Assembly: GCF_002575655.3 (NCBI RefSeq)
Contig: NC_053037.3
Coordinates: 504,998,544 to 505,062,543 of the forward strand
Length of the DNA: 64,000 nucleotides
Reading direction: 5' to 3'
Source: Aegilops tauschii subsp. strangulata
Lineage: Eukaryota > Streptophyta > Magnoliopsida > Poales > Poaceae
This document shows, piece after piece, positions 11,805-23,116 of the stretch. The notes beneath the pieces were generated by a model that was not told the origin of the DNA, did no database searches, and was given only the letters and a program-made list of their open reading frames with translations. Each line of letters opens with the position of its first letter. Positions within the stretch are counted from its first letter, which is position 1. A program made the translations under genes and the position numbers.

Positions 11805-11977
11805 GTATGCTAATTTCTTTATTTCTTTATACCTTTGTGTGCGAAACAATATACGCTGCCTCCCCCCAGATTTTCTTTAAAGAGGCAACATAGAACTATA
11901 TGAGTGCCCTGTTAAATTTTGGAATTATTCTGGGTTCGTTTGGCCTTTTTTATACATTAATTGAGTTTCTGGTCATT

Positions 11978-12595
11978 TAATGTGCATAATTCAAATTTGA
12001 ACTACAAGCACATGCTCCCGTGCACCAAAGTTGACTGAAAAATCACATGTGTGTCCTCGGGTGAATTTCTAGGTCCCATGCAAGAAATGGGAATGAAATT
12101 CAAACATCTGGGCATCGTGGTTCAGCTGAGAACATTGAGAAGCTTGGTTTTAAAATTCTTGTAAATCCAAAACACGCATGAAAATCATGAAACTTGGCAT
12201 GGTGTCATGTCATGGTACTACCATGCTGTGGTAAAAAAATTGCATAATAGGAACAAATTTTGGTATAAGCTTTTTGCAAACCGGAGCTTCTCTCAAGAAG
12301 GCTCGTGGTTCTGAGAGGGAACGTGTCACCTTTGTGTGCATAATTCAAATTTTAAATACAAGCACATGCTCCAGTGCACCAAAGCTGGTTGAAAAATCAC
12401 ATGTGTGTCCTCGGGTAAATTTCTAGGTCCCATGCCAGAAATGGGAATGAAATTCAAACATCTGGGCATCATGGCTCGGCTGGAACTTGGTTTTTTAATT
12501 CCTGTAAATCCGAAACACGCATGAAAATCATGAAACTTGGCTTGGTGTCATGACATGGCACCAACATGCTGTGGTAATTTTGCTGTCCGATTTGC
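11978..12595. repeat. Diverged tandem direct repeat, period ~356
   Basis: The block at about 11982-12240 ('gtgcataattcaaatt', 'cacatgctcc(c/a)gtgcacc', 'cacatgtgtgtcctcgggt', 'gaaattcaaacatctgggc', 'acacgcatgaaaatcatgaa') recurs in the same order at about 12339-12590. No coding capacity is seen. It could be the subterminal part of an unrecognised transposon. The rest of 11810-13198 shows no gene other than the 3' flank of the pseudogene at 13199. Confidence 0.7.
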
Positions 12596-13234
12596 GAAGG
12601 CGCACACATTAACAATCAACAAAGTCATTTTGGAACAAGTGCTGTGACGTTACAATCGGAAACACAAGTATTATTGAAACCGTGGGCGTTCTATTTACCA
12701 TTTACGTGCCACCACTCGTCCCCTTTTTTGATTAGCTAGGAGGCGTCGTGCAGGGTAGCTATTTGGGTACGGGAGGCGTGCGATCAGACCCCTGCGCGTG
12801 CTTATCGGGAGGAGAGCCCTTTGACCTCCATCTGTCGTCCACCTCTCTCCCAAGGTCTCCATTAATGGCACCCGAGCCTCTATTTAATGGCGTGGCAATG
12901 TCTCACTCGACTGAGATTTAAGAGAGAAAAAAGAAAATCTGAAAAGAAAATTTTGCACGGATCCTGATGTAAGATCCGACGGACCTATATAGCATCTACT
13001 GCGACTTATAGCAAGACTGATGAATATATACAAGGACGACGAGAGTGGACAATAATTGTCTTACATAATTAGGAAGATAATTAAAAAAGCCACATGCGGC
13101 TATGCCCGAAATACACAAGGGCAAAAGAAGAAGGAAGACGCATACAACGATCTGGCTCGCTGATCTCTACTTTCTTTATGCGCTGCAGGTCGCGGAGACT
13201 AGTTCTCGTGGCGGGCGATGATCTCTTTCATCAG

Positions 13235-15957
13235 TGAAAGATCGTGGATGTCGCCTAGAGGGGGGTGAATAGGCGCTTTAAAATAATTACGGTTGAGGCT
13301 TGAACAAATGCGGAATAAACCTAGCGGTTAATTTGTCAAGCACAAAACCTACAACAACTAGGCTCACCTATGTGCACCAACAACTTATGCTAATCAAGAA
13401 AAACTACTTAGGTGATAGCAAGATATATGACAAGAAACAATATGGCTATCACAAAGTAAAGTGCATAAGTAAAGGGCTCGGGTAAGAGATAACCGAGGCA
13501 CGCGGAGACGACGATGTATCCCGAAGTTCACACCCTTGCGGATGCTAATCTCCGTTTGGAGCGGTGTGGAGGCACAATGCTCCCCAAGAAGCCACTAGGG
13601 CCACCGTAATCTCCTCACGCCCTCGCACAATGCAAGATGCCGTGATTCCCCTAAGGGACCCTTGAGGGCGGTCATCGAACCCGTACAAATGGCAACCCTT
13701 GGGGCGGTCACCGAACCCGTACACTTTGGCAACCCTGGGGGGCAGTCACCGGAACCCGTCAAATTGCTCGGGGCGATCTCCACAACCTCATTGAAGACCC
13801 CGACACTTGCCCGGAGCTTTACACCACAATGATTGAGCTCCGAACACCACCAACCGTCTAGGGCGCCCAAGCACCCAAGAGGAACAAGCTCAAGGGTACC
13901 AAGCACCCTAGAGTAATAAGCTTCTCAACTTGTAACTTCCACGTATCACCGTGGAGAACTCAAACCGATGCACCAAATGCAATGGCAAGGGCACACGGAG
14001 TGCCCAAGTCCTTCTCTCTCAAATCCCACCGAAGCAACTAATGCTAGGGAGGAAAATGAGAGGAAGAACAAGAAGGAGAACACCAAGAACTCCAAGATCT
14101 AGATCCAAGGGGTTCCCCTCACATAGAGCAGAAAGTGATTGGTGGAAATGTGGATCTAGATCTCCTCTCTCTTTTCCCTCAAAAACTAGCAAGAATCCAT
14201 GGAGGGATTGAGAGTTAGCAAGCTCGAAGAAGGTCAACAATGGGGGAAGAACACGAGCTCAAAGGATAAGGTTCATTGGGGAAGACGACCCCCTTTTATA
14301 GGAGGGGGGAAATCCAACCGTTATGCTCACAGCCCGCAACGAGCGATACTACCGCTCCTACGAGCGGTACTACTGCTAGGGCGGCAGAAGCCCAATGAAA
14401 CAACACTGCAAACGGGCAACAGGGCGGTACTACTGTAGGAGCGGTACTATCGCCTGCCCTTGCGGAACTACCGCGCGACCACGGAAGTAAAAATAACTGC
14501 CGCGCCTACAACCGCTGGAGCTAGCTACGAGAAAAAGGCGGCATGGTACTACCGCTCACAGGGAACGGTACTACCGTGCAAGGGCGGATGTAAAAAATTA
14601 CATCCGCGCCTACTACCGCACGCAATCAGCGACAGGATGCGAGGCAGTGGTATTACCGCTCACCAGGAGCGGTACTACCGCGCCTACTTCCGTGCGCGCC
14701 AGCGTTCTGGGCTAGAGGCAGCGGTACTACCGCTGGCCCCTGCGGTACTACCGCTCCCTTGAGCAGTAGTACCGCACGCCACAGAGGCTTTAGCACTTGG
14801 ATGCCTTCAAAACGCAGCTAAAGACAACTGATGGATCCAATAAAAACCGCTCCCTTGAGCAGTACTACCGCACGCCACAGAGGCTTTAGCACTTGGATGC
14901 CTTCAAAACGCAACTAAAGACAACTGATGGATCCAATAAAACCAGAACTGCCATAACTTCTGCAAATGAGCTCCGAATTGAGCAAACTCAAGCTTGTTGG
15001 ATACAAGACAATGAGTGGCATCAAAACAGCAGAGGTATGCCTAACACATAGAGGAGTGAAACCTCCAACAGAGAAGAACCGACATAACCTCCAACATCGA
15101 AAACATCATAGAAGATGCAAGTGAACTCCGTTTTCGATGAACTTGAGCTTGTCAACAAGATGACCAAAAGCTCCAAAACTCACAAAGAGAAGCAAACAAG
15201 AACCAAGAAAGATGATGCAAGGATGCAATGGTTTGAGCTCTCTACGAATGATACGATCAAGCTACTCATCGAGAGCCCCCCTTGATAGTACGGCAATCGA
15301 TCCTATAACCCGGTCTCCCAACTACCATCATGAGACCGGTAAAATAGAAAACCTATCAAGGGCAAACCTTTGCCTTGCACATGGTCCACTTGAGCTAGAT
15401 GAAGACGATCTTGACTCCCTCAAGTTGGACCACCTTTCTTGAAGGCGTTGGCTCGATGAAGACTAGTCGATTGCTCCCCCATACTCCACTATGGGTGAGC
15501 CACTCTTCCGCACATCTTCACAAGTCCATTGTCACCACAATGGACGACAAGATTCAAGCATTTGATCTCTTCGTGATGCTTCCTTGAACTTGCACACCGC
15601 AACCTAACCCCACAAAGAACTCTCACGAAGATCATGGGTTAGTACACAAAGCGTAATTGACAATGCTTACCATACCATGGGATCGCTTGATCCCCCTCGG
15701 TACATCTTCTACGCTTTGTGTGTTGATCAACTTGATTCACTCTTTTACTTAGTCTTGATCAACCTCTTACAAGACCAATCTTTAGGTAATTCCTTGAATA
15801 GCACCTTGGTCATCACAAACTCTCCTTGAAACCAACAAATGTACTCCAAGAAAAGCCTATGGACAAACCCTTAAAATATAACTCAAGGCAACCATTAGTC
15901 CATAGAGATTGTCATCAATTACCAAAACCAAACATGGGGGCACCGCATGTTCTTTCA
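13235..15957. mobile_element. Solo LTR, 2.7-kb family, copy A
   Basis: It starts TGAAAGATCG and ends GTTCTTTCA, a TG...CA unit with 7-bp terminal inverted repeats (TGAAAGA/TCTTTCA). It is flanked by a near-perfect 5-bp duplication, ATCAG (13230-13234) and ATCGG (15958-15962). It is collinear with 59708-62294 and holds no protein-coding frame. Duplication plus LTR-like ends without an internal region indicates a solo LTR left by recombination. Orientation and family name are not established; the GCGGTACT-rich core recalls the barley Nikita repeat, unverified. Confidence 0.85.
14335..14945. repeat. GCGGTACTACCGC array and ~98-bp tandem duplication in solo LTR A
   Basis: From about 14340 to 14775 the near-palindrome GCGGTACTACCGC and shortened forms (gagcggtactac, taccgctc) occur many times in both directions with irregular spacing. 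Directly after it a ~98-base segment (gctcccttgagcag... to ...ggatccaataaaa) is present twice, at about 14750-14847 and 14849-14942. The duplication is not seen in copy B, so it arose within this copy or sublineage. Confidence 0.75.
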
Positions 15958-16653
15958 ATCGGTTTCATGTCCTTAATACGCTGCTTGGCAGCATCCACGG
16001 ATTCCTCCACCAGCATGTTGTGCTCGAAGCGGAGCATGGCATTCTCGTCCATAAGTTTCTTGACGATGACGCTCGTCCTCTACAACAAGGCAGCGGTCTC
16101 CTCCGCCTGCTTCGCCCTTCTGGCGATCTTCGCCCTCAGCAGGTCAGACTCACCCCGGAGCTTCGCATTGCCCTCCCCTAGTTGCCGGATGACGCCGGTA
16201 GCCTCGTACTGCAACCTCGCAGCCGGAGATCTGATCCATCTGGCTATGGACCATCGCACGCATGGGCCTGTAAGAGTCCTCGCCTGCCCGCGAGAAATTT
16301 TCCCAGGCCGCCGCGGCGCGGCCGGACCTCCGTGCTGCTTTGGCGGCGCGGCGGGACATCTCTGCTGCTTCCGCGGCGTGGCCGGACCAGTCTGCTACAT
16401 CGACGGCGCAGCGGGACCTCCATGCTACTTCGGCGGCGCGGCGGGACCTCTATGCTGCTACTGCTACGTGGATGGACATGTCAGCTGCTTTCGCGGCGAG
16501 GCGGGACATCTCTCATGCTTCCTCTTCCATGCTCACCTCTCCCTGGTGGAAATCTCTCGACCCAGAACTCACGCTGGCCATGGCTTGATTGACTTGATTG
16601 TTTTTTGTGGATGAGGAGTTGAGGAGGAATGTGCAGTCATCTTAGCATAGTAG

Positions 16654-16661
16654 TATTTATA
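16654..16661 (-). promoter_or_regulatory. TATA box of coiled-coil gene copy 1
   Basis: On the minus strand it reads TATAAATA, 73 bases before the ATG at 16581. The equivalent box of the paralogue (18854-18861) is 71 bases before its ATG, and flanking sequence is alignable between the two. Confidence 0.6.
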
Positions 16662-16671
16662 ACCGAATACT

Positions 16672-17519
16672 ACTAGTACGCCCCTAAGTGGGAAACCGTT
16701 TAGGTTGTGATCGGTGTGAACAGGTTTGCAATTAAATATAGCGTGGTAGTAGTAGTAATTTGGAATGTGACGAGACGCGCTCAAAATTTATTGACGGTTC
16801 TAGTTTTGAAGTGCGGCACTATTCCCGGATGGCGTAACATTGGCACGTTTTCTCGGCCGTTGTGTAGCATATGCCATGGTACTAGTTCTTTTTCTACTGC
16901 TGTGTACGTGCAAAAACTGGCACCGTCGGATACATATCTTACGCTTGGCGTTCGACAGGAATAGCCTCGTGGCGAGCTATAGACTAGTATCTTTTTCAGA
17001 TGCATTACACCTGTCTCTCGAGACTTCTCGCATGCACCATCACTTCTCCCTAGGTCGATGCCACCCACATACACTTGTACTCTGAGAAGGGGTGCACGCA
17101 CGCACTCATCCTCTCTCACACACGCATATGTAGCTACGATTTGTAGTGTTCTCAACCATCCGATTGGCTCTATCATAGGTTTCACGTTGCTCCTTGGCCT
17201 TGAGATTGAGAATTTAAAACGCGGAGGCTAAGATGGAGGCGCGAGGTTTTGGTTAATGTGCGGGCCGCACACGGCACCAACACGACACGAGCTTCGTCTG
17301 CCTGGTGCGCATGCAGTCTGGTGAGTTGTCCAAGTATAGACACAACCAGGCCCTCGTTGGTATCCGCGCCTCGACTTTGGCTGGTCATAGTGGAGAGTAG
17401 CATAGACTAGTTACTAGTCTATGTTACTAGTACCTTCATAGTGGGTAGTGTCATATAGTATATGCATAATTTGGCGACGAGCGCCCTATATATGTACCAC
17501 CTTTTTTCTTTAATTACAT
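16672..17519. other. Upstream region of coiled-coil gene copy 1; no gene
   Basis: The first ~150 bases (to about 16830) are a diverged copy of 18872-19040: shared blocks are 'gtgggaa', '(g/t)gtgtga(a/g)caggtttgca', 'ttaat' and a final 'ttgg'-type block. A perfect 10-bp palindrome with a 3-base spacer (CATAGACTAG-TTA-CTAGTCTATG) is at 17401-17423, inside a MITE-like stretch 17382-17460. No open frame here resembles a known protein. Confidence 0.55.
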
Positions 17520-17690
17520 CTTGTTAGTTTTGCTCCATGGCGCAATCCATCGATACTACTACTGTACAAATGTATACATTTTTTAAAAGGCTAGAGGGCG
17601 GGGCAGTCTAGCTTGGTCCTTTTCGCGAGAGGCGAGGGCCTTTGTGATTTGATGGCTCATTACTGCTGGAAGGCGGGGCCTTGTGATTTG
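17520..17690 (+). repeat. Segment paralogous to 2141-2360
   Basis: It shares with 2141-2360 the ordered blocks 'ttttgctccatggcgcaatccat', a tttaaaag box (about 17583-17590), 'gagggcggggc', and 'tgtgatttga'. It lies between the two coiled-coil genes, downstream of the second, and marks a segmental duplication older than the nearby insertions. To about 18064 the sequence contains the 3' flank of the second gene and no other gene. Confidence 0.5.
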
Positions 17691-18064
17691 ACTGCTCGCA
17701 TAAATGTGCCGACGACCTGAGGAGGAGCAAAGAACCGTGCAGTATAGTCAAGTTTTCCACTGGAGTATGACGGAGGAGCACGAAACACGGCAGCCTAGTG
17801 CCATATCCTCTACTCTCTACTCTTATTATATATTACTAGCAAGAGGCATTGTTCTATTGGCGATAAAGAATGATCTAATTTGCTAGTCATCTCATTTTTA
17901 GTATTGTTCTATTCATGTCTTGCAGAGAAGGTGACACGTGCGGCAAAACACCTGAAGCAAAATAAGAAACACAGGAGAAAAAGAAGAAGGAGGATTATCA
18001 CCCCAAAAAATAAGGAAGACGCACACACAAGTCTGGGGCGCTGCTCTCACTACATGAAGGGTTG

Positions 18065-18783
18065 CTAGCCGCGGAGTCGTAACGGCTTCTTCATCGCCTC
18101 CACGACCTCCATCTCATTGCGTGTCTCCTCCGCCATCTTCATCATTGTGTCCATGACGCGGGATTTCTCGACGTGAGCCGTCATCGTCTGTTCCAGGGCC
18201 GCATTACGTACCTTCACAGCAGCCGGGTGCTCGATGCGGAGCTTCGCCAACTCCTCCTTTTGTTCCATGACGAGGGCCTGCAACATCTTCATCGAGGAAC
18301 TACTATTCTCATGCAGCTTCTTCCAGCCGGTGTTCTCCTCCTTCAGCAGGTCGAGCTCGTGGCAGAGCTTCGCCTTGTCCTCCTGAAGTTGCAGGATTTC
18401 GCCAGTCGCCTTCTTCTCCGAGGCAATGCTCTTCTTCAGCAGCATCACCAAGCCGGCGGTCAACTCCCCCTGCTCATTGAGCTCAACGGGCATGTCGTCG
18501 AGGCTCTCCTTCAGCAGCTCCACCAAGCCATGGATGAACTCCTTCTGCGTATTGAGTTGCTTATTGAGCTGATCGGGCATGCCGTCGAGGGATAACGACT
18601 CCAGCACCGCCAGCTCGATATGTTTGCCTCCGCGTCTAGGGCGCTCCTGGGAGCCATCGCCTGCCTGTGAGAGATCTTTCGAGGTCTCTGCGTGGTGGCG
18701 AGCCCTCTCTTTTTTTCCGCAGCCTTGGTTGCCCCTCCCTTGTTACGAGTAGTTCTCGACCTAGAGCTCTGCACACCGGCCAT
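18065..18783 (-). pseudogene. Coiled-coil protein gene, copy 2, frameshifted
   Basis: I do not recognise the family. The ATG at 18783 opens a basic, Lys/Arg-rich N-terminus (MAGVQSSRSRTTRNKGG, then an AAEKKRG stretch, possible nuclear signal). At about 18615 the frame is lost. The remaining 180 residues continue in another frame from 18607 to the stop at 18065-18067. They are strongly helical with heptads and a repeated pattern, 'GLVELLKESLDDMPVELNEQ' resembling the preceding 'LSLDGMPDQLNKQLN' unit. A small indel or a short unrecognised intron could explain the shift. It is a tandem paralogue of the gene at 13199-16581: helical core, TATA position and 3' flank all align. A structural or DNA-associated role is possible; nothing visible gives an enzyme function. 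Confidence 0.6.
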
Positions 18784-18853
18784 GGCAAGGACGGACAAAG
18801 AAAGAGGACTTATGAGGAGGAAGGTAGAGTAATTTTCGGTTAGGTAGTTCCCC

Positions 18854-19040
18854 TTTTTATAACCTAAGTACTAGCACTAGTACTAAAACCTGCATAGTGG
18901 GAACACGTTCAGGTTTGGTACGTACTGGTAGGTGTGAGCAGGCTTGCACTTAATTGTAGCACTAATGTGATGGGAACAAGGTAAAGATTAATTGATGGTT
19001 TTTGGTTTGGAGGCCCGAAACGGCCCCCGATGAGTTTAGT
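18854..19040 (-). promoter_or_regulatory. Promoter region of coiled-coil gene copy 2
   Basis: The TATA box on the minus strand reads TATAAAAA (18854-18861), 71 bases before the ATG. The next 170 bases upstream are a diverged duplicate of 16672-16830. This supports duplication of gene plus promoter rather than of coding sequence alone. The LINE at 19050 truncates the shared block on its upstream side. Confidence 0.55.
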
Positions 19041-19222
19041 GGAACATAATTTTTTTTACTGTACACAGTAGGGCAAAACCCCACTGCAATTTTTTGTTTA
19101 TATTAATCTAAAAAAAGTAAAGTCCCAGAAAGGAACCAAAGTACAAAAGGCTTGAGATAAGCCAAGAAGGAAGACAAAAGAAAGAGGAAAGAAAAAAAAC
19201 ACTAACAACTAAGAAACTAGGA

Positions 19223-22200
19223 TTACAGGACAAGATTATCCAGCCAAAAACAGTATGCTCCAGCATAGCTCTTTTTAATTCTGAATCTGAGAAGAAAGAG
19301 CTCCTCCATGAAGATGGCTTTCCACCTTTGAATGCTGGGTTGAATTGCTTGGAAAATCATGTTGTTCCTGGAGATCCAAATAGCCCAAGAGGCAAGGATG
19401 ACTATCTCCATGAAGAAAGGTACATGAAGTTTCTGCTTGAGATCAAGAAAAGCTTCCATGATTGAAAGATTTGCCTGTCTTGAAGGGCAGATCAGATCCC
19501 AACATTGTGCAGCAAAAGGGCAAGTCCAGAAAAGGTGCTGAAGAGTCTCTTCCTGTGGACAATTGTTGACAGCACAATTATAGCTGCCCAGCTGAAAAGA
19601 TTTCCTTCTCAGAAGATTTTGAGTATTGAGCCTGTCATGAAGTAGTCTCCAAAAGAACACCTTATGTTTTGGCTGAGAAGAACTGCTCCAGATCCAATTG
19701 AACTGCTATGGTACCACTTTAACTCCCATCAGCACTTTTTATGCCTTAGCCACAGAGAATTGCTCAATTCCCCATATGTAGCTCTAGGTATCTGTGCAAT
19801 CCAAAGTATCAGAGGCCCTTAAAGCAATGCAGATGTCCTCCATAGCCTCAAATTCCTGGAAAGCTTGCACAGTCAGTGGCAGATGAAATAGGTCCTCTAA
19901 GTATTCAGTTTGGAGAATGGTGTGAACAGTAGCATCCTTGTTTTTCACAAACGAGAATAGGTGGGGGAACATGTCTTGCAAGCAATGTGAGTGCCAAAGA
20001 TCAGTCCAAAAATAAGCACTCTTTCCATCACCTATGTTGCATCTGGCCAAGGACTTATAGTTATCAATCAGCTTAAGGTTTGCCTTCCACCAAAAAGATC
20101 CCATCCAGCTATTACCAGGTAGAGAATCATTGCTGTAGTAAGATTCCCAAATCAGATTGACCCAGGGAATATTGTGTCTGTTGTAGAACTTATGCAGGTT
20201 CTTGAGAAGCAATGCTTTATTCTGAACAAAAAGATCAATCACTCCTAATCCACCTTGATTTTTAGGTCTACACACAATACTCCATGCCACCATGGCAGGT
20301 CTATGGTCCTCCAAATCAGGGCCTCTCCAAAGACAATGTCTCAAGTATTTTATGGCTTGGGTTTTGATGGTAACAGGCACATCAAGGCATCCCATGAGAT
20401 ATATCAATAATGAGTTGAGGACAGATTTCACTAGCAACAATCTCTCAGCAAAAGTCATAAAGGTGGACAATCCCACAATCTTCTTCTGCAGTCTTGTGAC
20501 AAGAGGAAAACATTGCTCAACAGTAGGCTTATGAAGGCCTAGGGGTACTCCCAAATAAGAAAAGATTCCTTCTTGCAATGAAAAGTATTTATTAAAATCT
20601 CCATCTTCTCTTCTGGCACATTTATTGGAATCATACTTGATTTATTGTAGTTAACTTTAAGGCCTGTGGCATCAGCAAAAGTATTGAGAAGGGCTTTGAG
20701 GCAATGTAATTGCTTTGCATCTGCTTGCAGAATAACCAAGGTGTCATCAACATACTGGACAATTGGAAAATCAGGGCATGACTCTACTTGCAAGGGAGAA
20801 GTTACCAAACCCAGGTGCATTGCCTTATTGAGAATTGTCTGAAGTAGATCAGCAGCCAGCACAAAGAGAAGAGGGGACAGAGGATCCCCCTGCCTTACAC
20901 CTCTAAGGCAATAATTTTTTTTTCCAGGAACACCATTTAGTAATATAGCAGAGGATGCAGAAGTAAACAATAATTTGATCCATGTAAGCCATCTGTCCCC
21001 AAAGCCCTTTGCTTTTAAAATATCCAACATAGCCTGATGTTTAATGGTGTCAAAAGCCTTTTCAAAATCCAATTTCAGAACAATGATTTCCTCCTTTGAC
21101 TTGTGACATTGGTGTAAATATTCATAAGCCCACCCCAAACAGTCATGAATAGATCTTTCTTTAAGGAATCCATATTGGTTGATGTGTACCAATTTCAAAA
21201 TCACCTTTTGCAATCTATTTGCCAGCAGCTTAGTAACAATTTTCAGACAGCTGTTCAGTAAAGACATAGGCCTAAAATCATTTGCAGTCAATGGAGAACT
21301 CCCCTTTGGAATGAGAGTTATGAATGAAGTGTTCAAGCTCTCAAGGGAGATGTGCCCTGCATGAAAATCATAAATGAATTTGAGCACATCTTCTTTTATA
21401 ATATCCCAACAAGACTTGAGGAATTCATTGTTAAAACCATCAGGGCCAGGAGACTTGTCATTTGGGAGATCATGAACAACAGCTTCAATTTCTTCAGCAG
21501 TAAAAGGCAGTTCCAGATTAGCAAAAATATATGAATCTTGTCTCTGCCCATACAAAGAAACCAGATCAAAGTGCATTGTGGTTTCTTGGGATGTGCCCAT
21601 TCTTTTTTTGTAAGCATCCAAGAGAATAGCAGCTTTGCCAGCATGATCTGAGATCTCCATTTGGTCCCCATTGTGAAGTATAGCAATATGGTTATGCCTG
21701 TAATTGATGGAAGCTTTTGTGTGAAAAAAATTTGTGTTTTCATCTCCAAACTTCACCCCTTGATTTTTCCTCTCTGCTTCCAATAAATCTGTTGGTTCCT
21801 CAGTAATATAAGTAGTTGTTCTTTCAGAATAGCCCTGCAGCTCCATTCATGAGTATCCAACTCTCTAAATTCCTCAAAAGAAATCCCACATGAAGATGAG
21901 CTCATTTAACTTTGCAATTGTAGTTTTCAGACAGGACAGAGATTTAGCCCACAGCTTCAAAGCTCTTCTTAAAATCTTGAACTTAGCATTCAAAGACTTA
22001 ACAGAATCAAGGTTTCCCACTGGGATGCTCCAAGCAGAGGCAACAACTTGTTTGAAATCAGAATGATGCAGCCAATAGTTCTCAAACCTGAATACTCTTG
22101 CCTTTGGGATAGAAGTACCAACTTTAATTACACAGGGCAAGTGATCAGATATAGGTTTTGCAAGTGGTAGTACAATTGTATTAGGGAAAAAGTCATCCAG

Positions 22201-22828
22201 GAGGCAGAAGTGAAAAACCAGTCAAGTTTGACCAACAAAGGATCATGCTGCATGTTACTCCAACTGAACTTTCTACCATGCAAAGGTAATTCAACCAAAC
22301 CTTGGTTACTAATTGCCTCATTGAACATAAGCATATCATTAACATCTCCCCCAGGTCTGTTCTTATCTGATGGAGCCCTCATAAGGTTGAAATCTCCCAT
22401 TAAGATCCAGTCAACATCATCAGGCATGTGAATATTTAGAAACCAAACTCCATTTTGTCTTGAGGGTCACATGGACCATAGATATTTGAAAGAATCCAAG
22501 ACTGATTGGCAAGCAAACTGGTGAACTGCATGGAAAGTGAGAACCTGTTTTGTGCAATGATTTCTCCAGAGAATTGTGAGCCATTCCAGGCCACTAGGAG
22601 CCCCCCAGAAGCTCCAACAGAGGGGAGGAAGGCAAAATTAGTAATTCTAGAGGGGCAGAATTTTTTTAAGTAGGCTGTGTCAAAGGTCTCTCTTTTGGTT
22701 TCTTGAAGGCACACAATATTACAATCACTCGCATCAATCTTCTGCCTTAAAGCCAGGCATTTGTCCTCAGAATTCATACCTCTAATGTTCCAATTTAGAA
22801 TATTCCAGTTTCTGTTATTGTTATTCAT
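19223..22828 (-). pseudogene. LINE ORF2: endonuclease-reverse transcriptase, broken
   Basis: It starts at an ATG at 22828 (MNNNNRNWNILNWNIRG). The endonuclease part shows 'NWNIRG', 'CLQETK' and, after a frameshift near 22430, 'MGDFN'. A further shift near 22140 and stops near 21870 precede the RT, whose 'DKSPGPDGF', '[10 protein letters not shown]', '[13 protein letters not shown]' and catalytic 'YVDD' (about 20754-20743) are intact. Another shift near 20560 leads to the thumb and connection region ('FSYLGVPLG'), and in-frame stops follow near 19780 and 19710. The C-terminal zinc-binding region is 'FFWRLLHDRLNT...CPQEETLQHLFWTCPFA'. In function it would nick target DNA and prime reverse transcription there. 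At least three frameshifts and several stops make this copy inactive. Confidence 0.9.
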
Positions 22829-23116
22829 GGAAACAAATTGAGATTTTGTACCAGAGAGCAAGCACCATCACTTGATCATCATCCAAAAAGGAAAGAAGCT
22901 GGCATAATGCCCTGGTCTGCAACATAACATAATTCCTGCAGAGCATCCAAAGATGACACATGAAAGGACTAGCAGGAAAGCACAGCCACATGCATACAAG
23001 GTTCAGAAAGCACCAAGATCCAAGTCTTACAATTGGCAAAAGCAGCAACAAACTAAGTGGTGTGGAACTACAAACACAATCCCACCACACAGCACTCCAA
23101 GAAGGGTCCCTAAACA

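Larger units (their letters stand above)
13199..16581 (-). pseudogene. Coiled-coil protein gene, copy 1, split by a solo LTR
   Basis: I do not recognise the family. The ATG at 16581 lies 73 bases downstream of a TATA box (16654-16661). The frame starts MASVSSGSRDFHQGE, then has stops and shifts. It holds about five degenerate 10-11-residue Arg/Ala-rich units (for example 'WRSRCAVDVADWSGHAAEA'). A helical stretch follows ('GVIRQLGEGNAKLRGESDLL') that matches the second copy ('GEILQLQEDKAKLCHELDLL'), so the two are paralogues. The solo LTR at 13235-15957 interrupts it a few codons before the end. Leaving out the insertion and one copy of its duplication, the frame runs on to a stop at 13199-13201 (last residues EIIARHEN). 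Internal stops near the 23rd codon and in the 'AALL' region show it was decayed, or has introns I cannot place. It is probably non-functional. Confidence 0.6.

Noticed and set aside
14335..14775. Possible tRNA or structured RNA in the GCGGTACTACCGC array
   Set aside because: Short near-palindromes with no cloverleaf spacing or anticodon arm; a repeat array explains it.
16150..16592. Several overlapping plus-strand frames opposite coiled-coil gene copy 1
   Set aside because: Shadows of the repetitive Arg/Ala-coding minus strand; no independent start context or homology.
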